Positions 22,427 through 33,959 of a stretch of 64,000 nucleotides of DNA are shown piece after piece. The notes under the pieces are model-generated. The model ran no database searches and had not been told where the DNA came from. It worked only from the letters and a program-made list of their open reading frames with translations. Position 1 is the stretch's first letter; every line of letters starts with the position of its first letter. The stretch covers positions 17,421,541 through 17,485,540 of the forward strand of contig NC_133537.1 in NCBI RefSeq assembly GCF_048544455.1, read 5' to 3'. This DNA comes from Silene latifolia (taxonomy: Eukaryota; Streptophyta; Magnoliopsida; Caryophyllales; Caryophyllaceae). Made by a program: the position numbers and the translations under genes.

Positions 22427-23665
22427 TGTTGGAGTTAGTGTCCTCCACAATAGTGCGTTAACATAATAAATCTCATTAATGGAATATCGTCAGATATTTA
22501 ATTATTTGATCCTCGTCAGTTGATTAATGTAAATCGATAACGGTTGGCTGACTAGAGTTTGACGTTATTGTCGTGAGACGGCGGTGATCAACTGACCCCT
22601 TTCAGTCACACCTATAGGAACGAACCCCAATAGACAACTAATTAATTTTATGAGATACAATTTATTTAGTCCCTTGATTTGTAGACTAAAAGGTTAGTCG
22701 ATTATTTTAAGAGAGAATTCGAGTTGCAAACTCGAGGAACGACAGTTATTATTTAATTATGTGATAATTGAATGATAAATTTTGGGAGACGGGTTTTAGT
22801 TAATTAACTGTTAATTCACTAAAATTGTACTAATTGATTAATGTGATTAATATTAGTACGTAAATAATATGTGTAGTGGTACACGTATATTTACGGAGTG
22901 AATTGGACGAATTAATTATGGAAGTATTTAAACATGAAACGATGTTTAAAATAAAATTACACGTATTTGTGCGACAAATATAAGAACCAACATGGACCCG
23001 TATATGGGCAAGTGGACCGTGTAAAATAGAGTAGTGGATGATTACTCACATAATCATTTCACCTTACTTTATATACTACCATAATTTATCTTATATAAGA
23101 TTTTGCATGTGATGTAAGATGAAAAATATAAGACAAAATTTGTCCACTCCAACACTCTACTTCCACCCGCCACTTTCCCTTCCTTTATACTTCATCCATT
23201 GTTCATTTCTACACTACATCATTTGTATGTTTTGCATGTGAACATAAAATCATCATCTCTCTAAAAATAATTATTCATCTTTACTAAGTTTGTTAGTAAA
23301 TAAATTTTATTACTAAGACTTGTTAGTAATAATACAAATAATATCAAGGGTATAATAATAATAAGTTCTAGTTAAATACTTGTTATTATTTTTGGGTAAG
23401 TTCTTGGGTGCAACAAGAAGGAGATCTTCTCTTTGAAGATTTGTAAGGAGGATCATCCATTTGGTATAAGCTCAAGAACAAGCTAGTAAGGTGAACTAGT
23501 TTGTGCCCTTTTTACCACAAAATCAATGTAAGGAAATTGTTTTTCCTTATACTTTCATTTTTATGCTTTCATATTAGCATGCATGTTACATAGATCACCT
23601 AATTGACAAATTATGAGATAATTTAATTTTTATTAGAGAGTCTAATATGGATCTATGATCTTTCA
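22427..23665 (+). repeat. 3' LTR of the Angela-like copia
   Basis: 1239 bp, paired with 14421-15659; ends TTTCA and is followed by the target-site copy GATTT (23666-23670). Confidence 0.95.
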
Positions 23666-23670
23666 GATTT

Positions 23671-24975
23671 CAATGATGATATTGCACTATAATTTGTCCT
23701 TTTGCTTAAGCCTTGCACAACTATTATCTTTTAGCTTTATCTTGTTGCATATCTACGAGTTAATGTTAAAATTCAGCTGAACGAATAGACCTGACCTGAA
23801 AATTTTGGCAAGCTACTTATAAATTCTAAGATTTAGAGCCTTATAAACTGGTGTCATTTATAACCAGTTTCATGTAGGATTGTGAGTAGTTACTCCTTGT
23901 ATAACATGTTCATTTATTTGCACGTATATGAAATACAATTGTTTTTTACCTACATACATTCGGGTTAGTGGTTGGTGTCACATGCAAGGAGGTGCTTACA
24001 TTCCCCTTTCTTTCATCTTCACCCATTTAACTCCACATTAGCCAAATTTGCCTTTTGACCCTTAACTACATCCAAATTTAGCCTGCCTTATTAAGTTAGT
24101 TTAGATTGTTTTGTGGTTTAGATTGTTTTGTGGTATATATTTCATTGTGCCAAGTTTGGCTTGTATCTGGTGATTTGGAGTTGGTAATTTAAGGAGGAAG
24201 GAGGATGATACTTATGAAAAAAAAAAGTTGAAAAAGAAAAAAAATGAACAAAAAGGTGAAGAAAAGAATTCAAAAAAAAGAACGAAAAAAAAGAAACCGA
24301 AAAAAAAAGAAGAAGGAAAAAAATTTGAAAAAATGGAAAAATGTTTGTTGACGGTTTCACTCCTATGCTTTATTTATATCTATTAAGGAGTATGTTCAGT
24401 TCGGTTTGGTGAGTTTAGGTGCCAAATGAAGGGCACATGTACTTAATTATATAATTGAGTGAGAATCGGATGTTGTTATATGGTTCTGTTTAGGTACTAG
24501 CTTGGCCGCCTATACCTCCACATTCCCATAAATGTTTTGCCTTTTCTTACCCATTACCTCACTTTACCATACTTTTGTAAGCCCTCGGCTGTGACAGGAC
24601 CTTGTTTGGTTGGAATGTATGTATGGTAGCTAGAATTGTCTATCATATCAGCTGCATGCATGTTTATGTGGGTCGTAGTTTAGGTGAGCGACCATATTTC
24701 CTTCTTCTCTTACATTCATATGTTTACCCTTTGCTTCATGAGAGAAGAGTGACCCGTGAAAGTCCATCATTAAAGGTCTTGCAAGGTCGACGGTTCAGCT
24801 TGATTATAGACATCTTACAACTCGTTTGCATTTGACTGATTCGCTATGAGTATTAGTTTGCTTGCATTAAATTGGTTTTAGTGGGCATTTGTAGCTAGCT
24901 CTGAGCTTTCTTTTCCGTTCCTTAGTTTGAATTTAGTTTACTCGAGAATGAGTAAAGGTTCGGTTTGGGGAGATT
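23671..24975 (+). other. 3' internal region of the Tat-like element
   Basis: Continuation of the Tat-like element after the nested copia. It has no gene. A purine-rich tract of A and G runs covers about 24214-24340. The region ends in GGTTTGGGGAGAT, the polypurine tract just before the LTR at 24976. Confidence 0.7.
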
Positions 24976-26307
24976 TGATACGTGCATTTTATATAGTCTT
25001 TTTAAGTCTCTTTATGCACGTATTTATATGCTATCCTCGTAGTTTTATGCTACGAAATGCCCCGAATATGCTACTTTGGTTCGTTTTGTCTTATTTGCGG
25101 GAATGGACCTGAAAATGGTGGAATTGAGCCTTTTATCGTCCGTTTTGCATGCATTTGGAGGATGAGCAGATTTGTAGCGGAAATGCTGCTGTTATGGGAT
25201 GCGTGAAGTCTTTTCGGAGGCTAAATAAGACAAGTTGAGGCTGAAATCAACGGAACAAGTAGCTGGTTGAATCCAAATCATTCGATCGAGTGCTTTAATG
25301 GTCGATCGAGTGTTTTAGTTAGAGGAAGACTTCGATCGAGTAAAACCTATGTTCGATCGAATTGCGTTATTTTGGGATTCCTCGATCGAGTAGAATTTAT
25401 ACTCGATCGAGAGGTTTTGCTGAGGATCTGCTCGATCGAGCAGTTTAAAATGGCTCGATCGAGTAACTCTCTAATGGGTTCGGGCTCTTTAGCTTTAATT
25501 TGTTTTTAGGTCAAATAAAATCGTCTTTCCTATATATAGGAAGACGGGGAACATATCAGGAGACACCTTTTACACCAAATACATCTTTTTCACTAGAAGC
25601 TGTTCTCTGCTTCTCTTTATTTCCGGATCTTACTCTGTAATTTCCCTTTCCCTTTTACTCTCTTTATTTAATGTTTATTATTCTTTTATCCCTTGTTCTT
25701 GTCCCTTTCTTATTTATTATGTCTAGCTAATTACCCTGCTAGGATTTAGGGTAGTCGATGAATCGTTGTTAGTTGCTAATTAGGTTTACAGATCGTTCGC
25801 TGTTGTTATGTCTATGTTGTTAATCATTACTTTAATTGTATCTAGCTATTTGAATAAATGCATTTAGCCTTTTTAACCTTGGTAAGCCTTGACCTAGACC
25901 GGAAGATTGGAAGGGGTGAGACCTGCAGTGAACAATAGGATGCTTTAGTGAGGGCGGAAGCTAAGCTAATAGTATTTTAGGGCGAATTGAGACCGGAAGG
26001 AGATATTCGTTGCCCCTTAGACCGACACATCGACTGATCTGTGACCTTAGCTGCAATTAACTGACATTCATTGATGACCCGACAATCCTAGTTTTCTCTC
26101 TCTCTCTTGCTAATCCTCCTTACCCTTAATTCTCTTCCTTTAATCTTGATTAGTTTATTTCAAACATTTAAAACCCCCATCTTGTGACCATAGATAGACC
26201 GAATTGACAAGTAGATAGTGATCGCCTCCCTGTGGAGATCGACTCTACTTACCGCTTTCTTTTATTATTACTTTTGTATTTATTTTTGATACCTGACGAC
26301 GGTATCA
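24976..26307 (+). repeat. 3' LTR of the Tat-like element
   Basis: 1332 bp, TGATAC to GTATCA, followed by TGTAT (26308-26312). It carries array G and a TATA box near 25551. Confidence 0.93.
25281..25463. repeat. CGATCG palindrome array G (eight intact sites)
   Basis: Cores at 25283, 25303, 25333, 25354, 25383, 25404, 25433 and 25456; steps 20, 30, 21, 29, 21, 29 and 23 bp. All eight are intact, whereas two in the 5' LTR are mutated. Confidence 0.95.
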
Positions 26308-27219
26308 TGTATTATGAGGCCGCTTCTTGTTGGTGAAGTGGAATTGAAGAGATTTTGAGGTAGGTGAGGAGGAAGAATTATAGACCTGTCTACCATTCGA
26401 GGCCTCATCAGGCGCGCTGCCATTATCAGAATTCATAGGCACATCTGGTGAACTATTAAGTTCACAACCACCAGGCGAAACTGAATCCGACAAGAGTTTA
26501 TTTTCTCTCCCTTCAATTTCAGAACATAACGACGAGGTACAAGTTGCAGTCTCGGCCATCTTCTCCACCATTCCAGCAACTTGATCTTGGGGAGAGGAAA
26601 CAAACAGTTTCCCTGCTCGAACATCTTCTTTATCTAAGGACTCAACGACAACATACTTACCATTTTTGTTAATTACAAGAGACTGCTTTACGACTTCCAT
26701 CTCGTGAATAATATCTTTATTATGAGGCTCAATCATATTTGCCTCCTCCAAAGTAGTACATGCCTCTGATCACCTGTTCAATTTTTAAAGGGCTACCGCC
26801 TTACGAAAAAGAGTTTTAGCACTGCGAGGAAAGAAATTTAAAACCATAGAACAATATGTCAAAGCCACCTCAGAAGCATGAAGCTTATTCGCACACGCTG
26901 CTAAATTTATACACAAAGAAACAACGAGCGATAAAGATGATTTTGAATCAATCACGCTTTTCTCTGTGAGAGACGAATTCAGTAAACAGCATGCCTTATC
27001 ATAACACTCACCCGCCTGATCAAATTGATTTTGTTGAAAAAGATTATTACCAAAATCTTTAAGGGCCTGAATTTGAGAAATAGGTGAATAATCTAACTAT
27101 GTAAGGACCTTCAGAAATTCAACTTCCTCAGCCGACAACTTCTCATTACCATAAAAAAGGACAAAGTATTCAAGAAACTAGGCACTAGAAATAGAAGTAA
27201 AAGTTGGAAATGGCGTCAT
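26308..27219 (-). pseudogene. TPR co-chaperone-like host pseudogene, 5' part
   Basis: From an ATG at 27219 (minus strand) one frame runs to the target site at 26308, with four in-frame stops at 27180 (TAG), 27099 (TAG), 26787 (TAA) and 26772 (TGA) and no frameshift. It encodes TPR repeats with the residues of an Hsp90/Hsp70 carboxylate clamp: K and N in KDFGN, N in CINLAAC, K and R in KTLFRKA. Such domains dock chaperone C-termini (EEVD). All four stops fit C-to-T changes on the coding strand (CAG, CAG, CAA, CGA). The 3' part is at 10250-10769. It could be a host gene killed before or after the insertion; upstream elements are not recognised. Confidence 0.75.
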
Positions 27220-28117
27220 AGCTTAAAACTAAGGTAGACTCTAAATAAACCAACTGCGAAAACTTAAGCAAAGTAGGTAAAAAAAGAAGGTAAAAGAGAA
27301 GATGAAAAGCTACTACAACCAACCATCCACACAACACCAACCCAAACACTCGACCTCCACCGAACACTCGACCAAAGTGAAAAACACATAAAAGAACCAA
27401 CCCAGACACCCCTCAAACAACAGCCCCGACAACCTCTAAGAAACAGGACTGGCCCACATAAGAAGGAAACCAAGGAAAGACTGAGTTCAAAATAGATATA
27501 GCTAAAGCCAAACTCCTAGAAGGAGTCAGAACCCACCACAAAGCCAAACACTGGAGCACGACATACTCAGACAACACACGCGTAGACACAAACAAAACGA
27601 AAAGGATATAACAAAAGCAGAAAAAGTTGAGAAATATAGATCAAATCAACAACAAAAAAGAAATCAGTTGAGACAATTTTTTTGTGTTGTGATTTGCTTG
27701 AACTAAAGCACTTTGAACAGTATAAACTCAGGAAACAAAAATCAATTCTGCATCGAAAAAAACAGCAGTAATGCAAAAACCCCGAAATTGATTCAGCAAA
27801 AAACAATCTAAATCAGAAAAATCAAGCATGAGGACTTAAAAAAGGCAGTGGAACAAGTTAAAATCATAACCCTTGAAAGAAACCAGACACAAACAAACTT
27901 ACTTAAACCCTTCAAAAATCAAATAAAGACGAAGGAAACAAACCAACATATTGAAACCAGACAGTCGAAGAAAGATGGAAGAAGCCCGATTACGACGGAA
28001 ACACCATAAAACTTAGGTGTGTACTCTTACCAATATTTTATATTTAATATGTACTTTCAAGTCACATGCATTTAATGTCTTTCATGCTGTGTCATTCATT
28101 CATTCATATCAGATGAC
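27220..28117. other. Upstream region of the TPR pseudogene, unassigned
   Basis: AT-rich to A/C-rich, no supported gene. On the minus strand it would be 5' UTR and promoter of the TPR pseudogene. Several short frames are without domain or codon bias. Confidence 0.35.
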
Positions 28118-28350
28118 CCCCATCTTTCCTTATTTGCTTAACCATCTCCACATTCTCTCTTCATCCATTTTCAATCCAAAACTAGAAAAAACACTACCTT
28201 CAAAATCTAACAAAAACAACTACGGGCATATACTCTCATCATTCATTTTTCCTTCTTTGCTTAACCATCTCTACATACTCTCATCATCCACTTTCAATCC
28301 AAAACTAGAAAAAACACTACCTTCAAAATCTAACCAAAAAACCTAGGAGA
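28118..28350. repeat. Two-copy tandem repeat, period about 123 bp
   Basis: The words GCTTAACCATCTC and TTTCAATCCAAAACTAG recur at 28136 and 28259 with the same order. The second copy is slightly shorter at its start. It lies at the left margin of an AT-rich TE-like stretch. Confidence 0.8.
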
Positions 28351-29867
28351 ATATCATCTTCATAAAAGAAGGAAGCAAGATCTGAGAAAGATGACGGGAT
28401 TAAGGCAAACATTGAGTTTTTGTTTTTATGGTATCCCTTTAAATGTTTAGATTTACTAATATGTTGAAATTTGATGTAAACATGGGTTTGCTTTATATTT
28501 TTATCTTCTACTATTAAAATTATTATTGAAATTCATATATAGAAATATTACCTTTGCTAAACCAAAAAAAAAAAAATTAAGAGTTCAAAAGAGGAATCCT
28601 ACTGTTGTTTTCACTTTTTGTGGTTGTTTTTATTTCACTAGATCTAATTTTTTATTTATTTTGCAATTCTTATGGATTATAAACTTTGATTATTCTTAAC
28701 TTGAATATTGGTGTATGAGTTTTGAGTGTAGTAAATATGTTTGAATGAATATACGTTTGCATGTTTGTATGTTTCAATATTCATTTATTCCAAAAACATA
28801 AACATTCATTTTAGTTACATATATTTAAAGGCACATGTTATCGTATATCTAATTAATGTCTCTATTTTTAGTACTAATGTCGCCATGACAACTATAGTAC
28901 GACAAATTATTTAAAGGCACATGTTGTTATATCTAATAAATGTTTATACTTTTAATTCTAATGTCACCATGTCAACTAGAATAAGACATATTATTTTAAG
29001 CCACATGTTGTATATCTTATAACTTGTACTTAGTTTTAGCTTGTAATAGGACTATCAAATCTTGATTATCACTTGGAATATTATCATCTATAACACTATC
29101 ACTTATGGTGCAGTCGCCATTTTCGTCCTCTAAAAGCAATAAATTCGATTTAAACATGGTCACATATTATACAAGGACATGAACATAATTTAAACATCGT
29201 TTTACTACCCATTTTTTGATTAAGAAGATGACGAAAATAAAAAAATGAATATTAACTGTTTCCTTTGTGATATCATTTTCAAAAAATACGTATTAGTATT
29301 ATATATGAATATGTAGTCATATATTCTAAGAATGTTTATAGCTTTGTCCATTATGTCACCTTATCAACCTACATACATACTGATTATTCAAAATATCTAT
29401 TTAGGTACGTCTATGAAAACATCTCAATATAAGTGTAGTCATAAAATATTTTTAAACATAACAGTGTTATAGAGCAGACAATATGACACCACTTTTAGAT
29501 GATAAGCTACCACTTTATTTCAATAATAAATGCATACAAAAAGTTATAAAATGATCACTAAGTTACACTACTTTTTACAAGATGTTAATATCAGGTACAA
29601 TATGTTACCAATTTAGTGATTGTTACATTTTGTAGAAGTATATAAATATAGAGTTGCATAATGCTAACATATTAGACATTAGTGACATTACAACATATGA
29701 TGTCAATAATCTAATATGTAACCATTTTAGGCATAATATGTTACTATTTAAGATCACTTACATTTAGCTACTAATGTAAACAAACATCTGCATAATGGAA
29801 ATATATTAATAATTAGAACATGTTCACAAACTTACTCAATATGTCAACAAATGTTGACTATTTCTCA
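28351..29867. other. AT-rich TE-like stretch with about 86-bp tandem repeats
   Basis: No gene is supported. Around 28823-29010 two to three units of about 86 bp share AAAGGCACATGTT and CTAATGTCRCCATG words. Elsewhere ATATGTTACCA-type words recur. This is probably the non-coding part of the element that carries the GRF-type gene downstream. Confidence 0.4.
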
Positions 29868-30363
29868 TTTATTAAACATACAATAAACTGTAAATAAAAC
29901 CCAAGAAACCAATAAGGCAACCATAACTAATTTCTCGCTTTTCCTATGTTTCATGATTTTAATATTCAATTCTACAACAATCATCTTCAACTTTTCATTC
30001 TTTATCTTCAAATTCTTCATTTTGAATACCAAGTCGTTCTTCTTCTCTAAGTCCTTGCTTTCCGTCATGACATCAACTAATTCAAAAAAACCATAACCAT
30101 TGTGCTGCAAGTGTTGAATAATAAGGAAATGATTACACAAGACAATCAAATTCAATTACAAAAACAAAAATAAAACACACAAATTAAATCAAATAACATA
30201 CCTGCCAAATAGAACACCCATAAAACCTTTAACCTACATGCTCTCTATGCTTTATTGTCCTCAAGACTGCACCCATATTGTGTTTACATAAAACCGTATT
30301 TTTAAGTCTTGAATTCCATGTATTAGATGTAGATGCATAACTTTTCCCCATCACTGAAGAAAA
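29868..30363 (-). pseudogene. GRF-type zinc-finger protein with coiled coil and C-terminal membrane helix
   Basis: Two exons on the minus strand: about 30363-30202, then an intron 30201-30105 (GTATGT...TTGCAG), then 30104-29868. The joined product would have a degenerate GRF zinc finger (C near LCKH, then RFYGC, then NGYGFFELVD), a Lys/Glu coiled coil (about 45 residues), and a hydrophobic C-terminal helix (LVMVALLVSWVLF). GRF fingers bind nucleic acid; this small GRF-coil-membrane layout recurs in plant genomes, often near DNA transposons. A TAA in exon 1 and loss of some Cys suggest it is dead. The true start is not identified. Confidence 0.55.
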
Positions 30364-31690
30364 ATGTAACCACCGCAGTTTAATATGTGACCACTTTAAT
30401 CGAGCCACTCAAGTAACATGCAGTCCACAAATGGTTACATATATCGGTAATTAGAATGCATATATAGTTGTCTAATATGTTACCATTAAAACAACATTGA
30501 TATCAATTTTACAATCATTAATTGTAACAAATTACATTTTTAAACTTGTTGACAAATTATTGACTATTGGAGACATACAGTTTGAAAGTGATCACATTAT
30601 TTAACATACATAGATTTTTCGTGTAAGCATATTTTTTCTTTACGTTACCATTCATTGAATGGTAGTGAATGGTAACACGAATACAAAAAATAGTAACATA
30701 TATATCGTTCTTTTACTTTTGTTAATTTATTGAGAGAATCGTTCAATACCTAAAAAATCAAACAACAAACCCAGAAAAACATCAACAAAACTAGAGAATC
30801 AAACAACAAACTCAGAAAAACAAGCAATAAACCGAGAGATTCAAACAACAAATCTAGAAAATCAACATACAAGATAGATTTATCCATCACAAAAAAAAAA
30901 AAGATTTATCCAAAACCCGGAAAATCATAACATAAAAAATTTATCCACTCAAATATTCCAAATAAAAGGAACCAAAATTCTAAATTTAACTCTTTTTTTT
31001 ATCCAAAATCTAGATAATTTAACTCCAAACTAAAAGATCCCAACTTATAAACAAATGCATGTAACCATATCATGGTGGTTCCATACATATAAAAATAATC
31101 AAATCTAATGCAAGTTCGAAAATTACCTTTGCCAATGTTTTTTTTGTCACCATTTTGATTCGTGTTTTGATGATGGAAAACGGTGAGTATGTTCTTGGTA
31201 AGATTTGTTTTGTATTCCTTTTTTTTTTATGATGGAAGAAGATTAAAAAGGGAAAGGTTTGTATTTTAGAGAGAAGATGAATTTGAGAGGAAGAAGATGA
31301 ATTTGTGAGAAAAACAGGAGAAATTGAAGAGAGATGAGGAATGAGAGAAGTAGGATAATTGTGATTTTTGAATTATATGTGGTAAAAACGTAACATTGGG
31401 AAGATAACAACAGTACTTCCCCATTTTTTAATCCCAAAAGGTCCCATCTCCTCTTAAATGCGCGCACAGTGAAAAGTCATCTCATTTCTCTACCGTTTTG
31501 CATGTAACCGGTATTATCCGACCCGTCTTAAGCTTGCGACGGATCGCCCCGTCACAAACAAGACTAATTGAAGATAATAAGGGGGCTAAGGTTTAAACTT
31601 TGAGTGAACGGGATTGGACGATAATTTTACACTAAAATATGAAAAAAAAAGGGGGGGAGGGGGAATTGAGCCCCATCCCAATATTCCCTA
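30364..31690. other. AT-rich stretch, no gene
   Basis: Contains short repeats of AACAACAAA(C/T)(C/T)AGA near 30760-30870, a G-rich run (31640-31660), and a purine-rich part at 31230-31350 that pairs in character with 28340-28390. I see no ORF with a domain. The GACCCGTC words near 31515 may be a TE end. Confidence 0.3.
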
Positions 31691-32183
31691 TCTACTAAAA
31701 GAATAGGTGAAACTCCCATTTTTTCCGCCTAAAAACATTTCCTAAAATTGGGCTTTGTATTTTTGGCACATACTATGGATATGATGAATTATAAATAGGC
31801 ATAATTTTTTAAATGTAAATATTTATAAGATTCAATATTTTACATCTCCACAAATTTCTCTCTAATCTTTTTATGATAAAAAAAATTCTTTTTTTTTAAA
31901 AAAACAATTAATGATAAAAATTCATTGACATAGAGGTTGCGGCTAAAGAATATATTTATTAGTAAAAAATTACAAAATAACATCATTATTTTCTCGGTAA
32001 AAGAAAAATTTTCATTAAAAATACCATGACTTCTTACGATTTTAATTTTAATTTTTCAAATCAAAATATAATAGGAAGAAATATGAAAAATAAACTATCA
32101 ATTTAAAATCTATAAATAATATTCTAAAAAAAAGTAAAAAAAACTATATATACCGTGCATATATTACACGTGACCTATACTAG
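31691..32183 (+). mobile_element. Small Helitron-like element
   Basis: Starts TCTACTAAAAG directly after an A and ends CTAG directly before a T, with a short CGTG...CACG stem about 12 bp before the end. This fits a non-autonomous Helitron placed between A and T. The stem is weak (4 bp plus mismatches), so the call is moderate. No RepHel gene. Confidence 0.45.
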
Positions 32184-32304
32184 TAATTAATTAAGGTGAT
32201 ACAGTTGATATCAGACTTTTGTATATAAGGGGTTTCTTTTTAAAGAAAAAGTTAAGCCCAGTATCACACATGTGATCCACGTTGGAAAAAAAAAACGGAA
32301 TTAC

Positions 32305-33951
32305 TTTTTTACATACGGACTTTACTCTTTCACATACACTTTTACATAATTTTTTCGTATTGTACCCTTTTCCCCAATTACAATCAAATTAACTCTTGTG
32401 TATACACTTTATCTAAAATACAATCTAATTAATCTAAAACTTAAAAAATTGATTATAATTCTTCGACTAGTGAATTAATTTTATTTTTTAACAATTATGT
32501 CTTAATTAAATTATTAGATTTAATTTTTAGTGAAATTAATATGCAAAGCAATTTATTAAGGATGCTGATTTTCGCAGTATACATTTCACTCATCGTAGTA
32601 TATTGTTGAGAATTATACCCCTCTTATTTCTCCTTCCATTTTCCCCCTCTAATGTTTTTTTCTCTAATTTCAAACATCCATTCCCCTCTACTTTCACACG
32701 AAAAAATTTAAATTAGGTGATAATCTTTTACTGCATTTATAAATTAATTTGATAATACACAAAAAACTATGCATTGCATTGATAAATTATGTAATTTGTT
32801 CATAAATTATTACAAACACTATGTAATGTATTCATAAGCCGAGCACCGCCTCTCATATCACTGCAGTACTCTAGTCGGTCGCGGCCACTCACGTCGGACC
32901 TCGCTTATTCATGCCACCCACCGCACAACTACCTTCCTCACGCCATCGTCCGCGCTATCCCTCCCACAAGTCGTCATCAATGTCGCCAGCCATCCTCCTT
33001 GCAACGCTGTCCAACTACACCGCCACCTAGCACCGTTCAGTGATACATATCCCTAGCAAATCTGAAATGAAAAACCCTAATTAAACAACATCAGATTGAA
33101 ACCGCAAAATAATCACTTTGGTTATTGGCCAATAAAGTGCACATTACGTATCAAGTAGTGTGTGTTTTTCAATCAAATTAATACCCAAATCAAAGATATT
33201 TGATAGAATTGACATGATGTAGTATTATAATTTGAGAGAATTTGATTTCTTACTCTAGATCTGATTTCACTTGAAGGGTATGCAAATGGAAATTTGGATA
33301 CAAAATGTACTGAAATGAGTAAAAAATTGTATTGCGAAAATAAATTACGTTTATTAATTAGGGTTCATGGGTGGTGGAAGGTATGATGAAAAGGGCAGTT
33401 GACGGTTCTTTTCGGGGTGTGCACGGTGGCTAGGAGGTGATGCGGTGGCTAGGGGGTGCGGTGGCAGTGGTACAATGTGGGTGGTGCATTGGTGAGGAAA
33501 GAGGACGACTTGTATACGGAGTGATGCGATTGGTTTGCGTCGAAGTCGGGTCGTCGGTTGGGGGTTAGCTGGACTGGAGTGGGTGGTGGGAGCGGTTGGA
33601 AGCTAGAGTGGTTGGTGTGGTTGCCGGCTGGGACAGTGTATTAGATTGGTGGTGGTGGTGCCGTGGTGGGGAAGGGGAGATGACGGGAGTTCCTGTGTTA
33701 TTGTTTTGTTTTACTTTTTTTTTTATATATAATACTCTTATTAATTAGTTTTGTCGGCGACTGATCATCGCGGGTGACCGAAAATGGTGAACGGAAGTGG
33801 TGATGGGAGATGAGGGAAGAGAGGAAAAAATTAATTGGGTGAGGGAAAGAAAAATGACAAGGGTACTATTGTAAAAATCGTATGTGAATGAATAAAATTT
33901 GTATGTGAAAAAGCACGTCCCAAAAAAAAAGAAATCTACTATGTAAATAAA
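32305..33951. mobile_element. MULE-like TIR element with GC-rich inside, 8-bp TSD GGAATTAC
   Basis: Flanked by GGAATTAC at 32297-32304 and 33952-33959. The ends are imperfect inverted repeats (TTTTTTACATA and TATGTAAATAAA, continuing with CACATAC and GTATGTG words and GTACCC / GGGTAC). It holds two GC-rich blocks (about 32850-33060 and 33370-33690) in an otherwise AT-rich element. No transposase seen. Confidence 0.6.
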
Positions 33952-33959
33952 GGAATTAC

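Larger units (their letters stand above)
14421..23665 (+). mobile_element. Ty1/copia element, Angela/Tork-like, TSD GATTT
   Basis: Complete structure: LTRs 14421-15659 and 22427-23665 (1239 bp each, TGTTGGAG to TTTCA), flanked by GATTT at 14416-14420 and 23666-23670. A tRNA-iMet primer-binding site lies at 15662-15673. Gene order gag, protease, integrase, reverse transcriptase, RNase H is that of copia. By eye about 15 substitutions separate the LTRs (about 1.2%), so insertion is recent. Coding capacity is broken by several lesions. The lineage name is a judgement from protein words, not from a tree. Confidence 0.93.
10775..26307 (+). mobile_element. Non-autonomous Tat/Athila-like Ty3/gypsy element, TSD TGTAT
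   Basis: LTRs at 10775-12108 and 24976-26307 begin TGATAC and end GTATCA (the 5' copy ends TATAA by mutation), and the element is flanked by TGTAT at 10770-10774 and 26308-26312. A primer-binding site complementary to tRNA-Asp follows the 5' LTR. The inside has only a C-terminal gag-like piece and a second ORF; there is no protease, reverse transcriptase, RNase H or integrase of its own. A copia element (14421-23665) is nested inside; without it the element is about 6.3 kb. It probably needed proteins from an autonomous relative. It carries four arrays of eight CGATCG palindromes. By eye, LTR difference is about 2-3%. Confidence 0.9.

Noticed and set aside
26772..27180. Stops in the TPR frame as recoding or RNA editing
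   Set aside because: U-to-C editing of nuclear plant mRNAs is not established, and a retrotransposon already splits the exon; a pseudogene is simpler.
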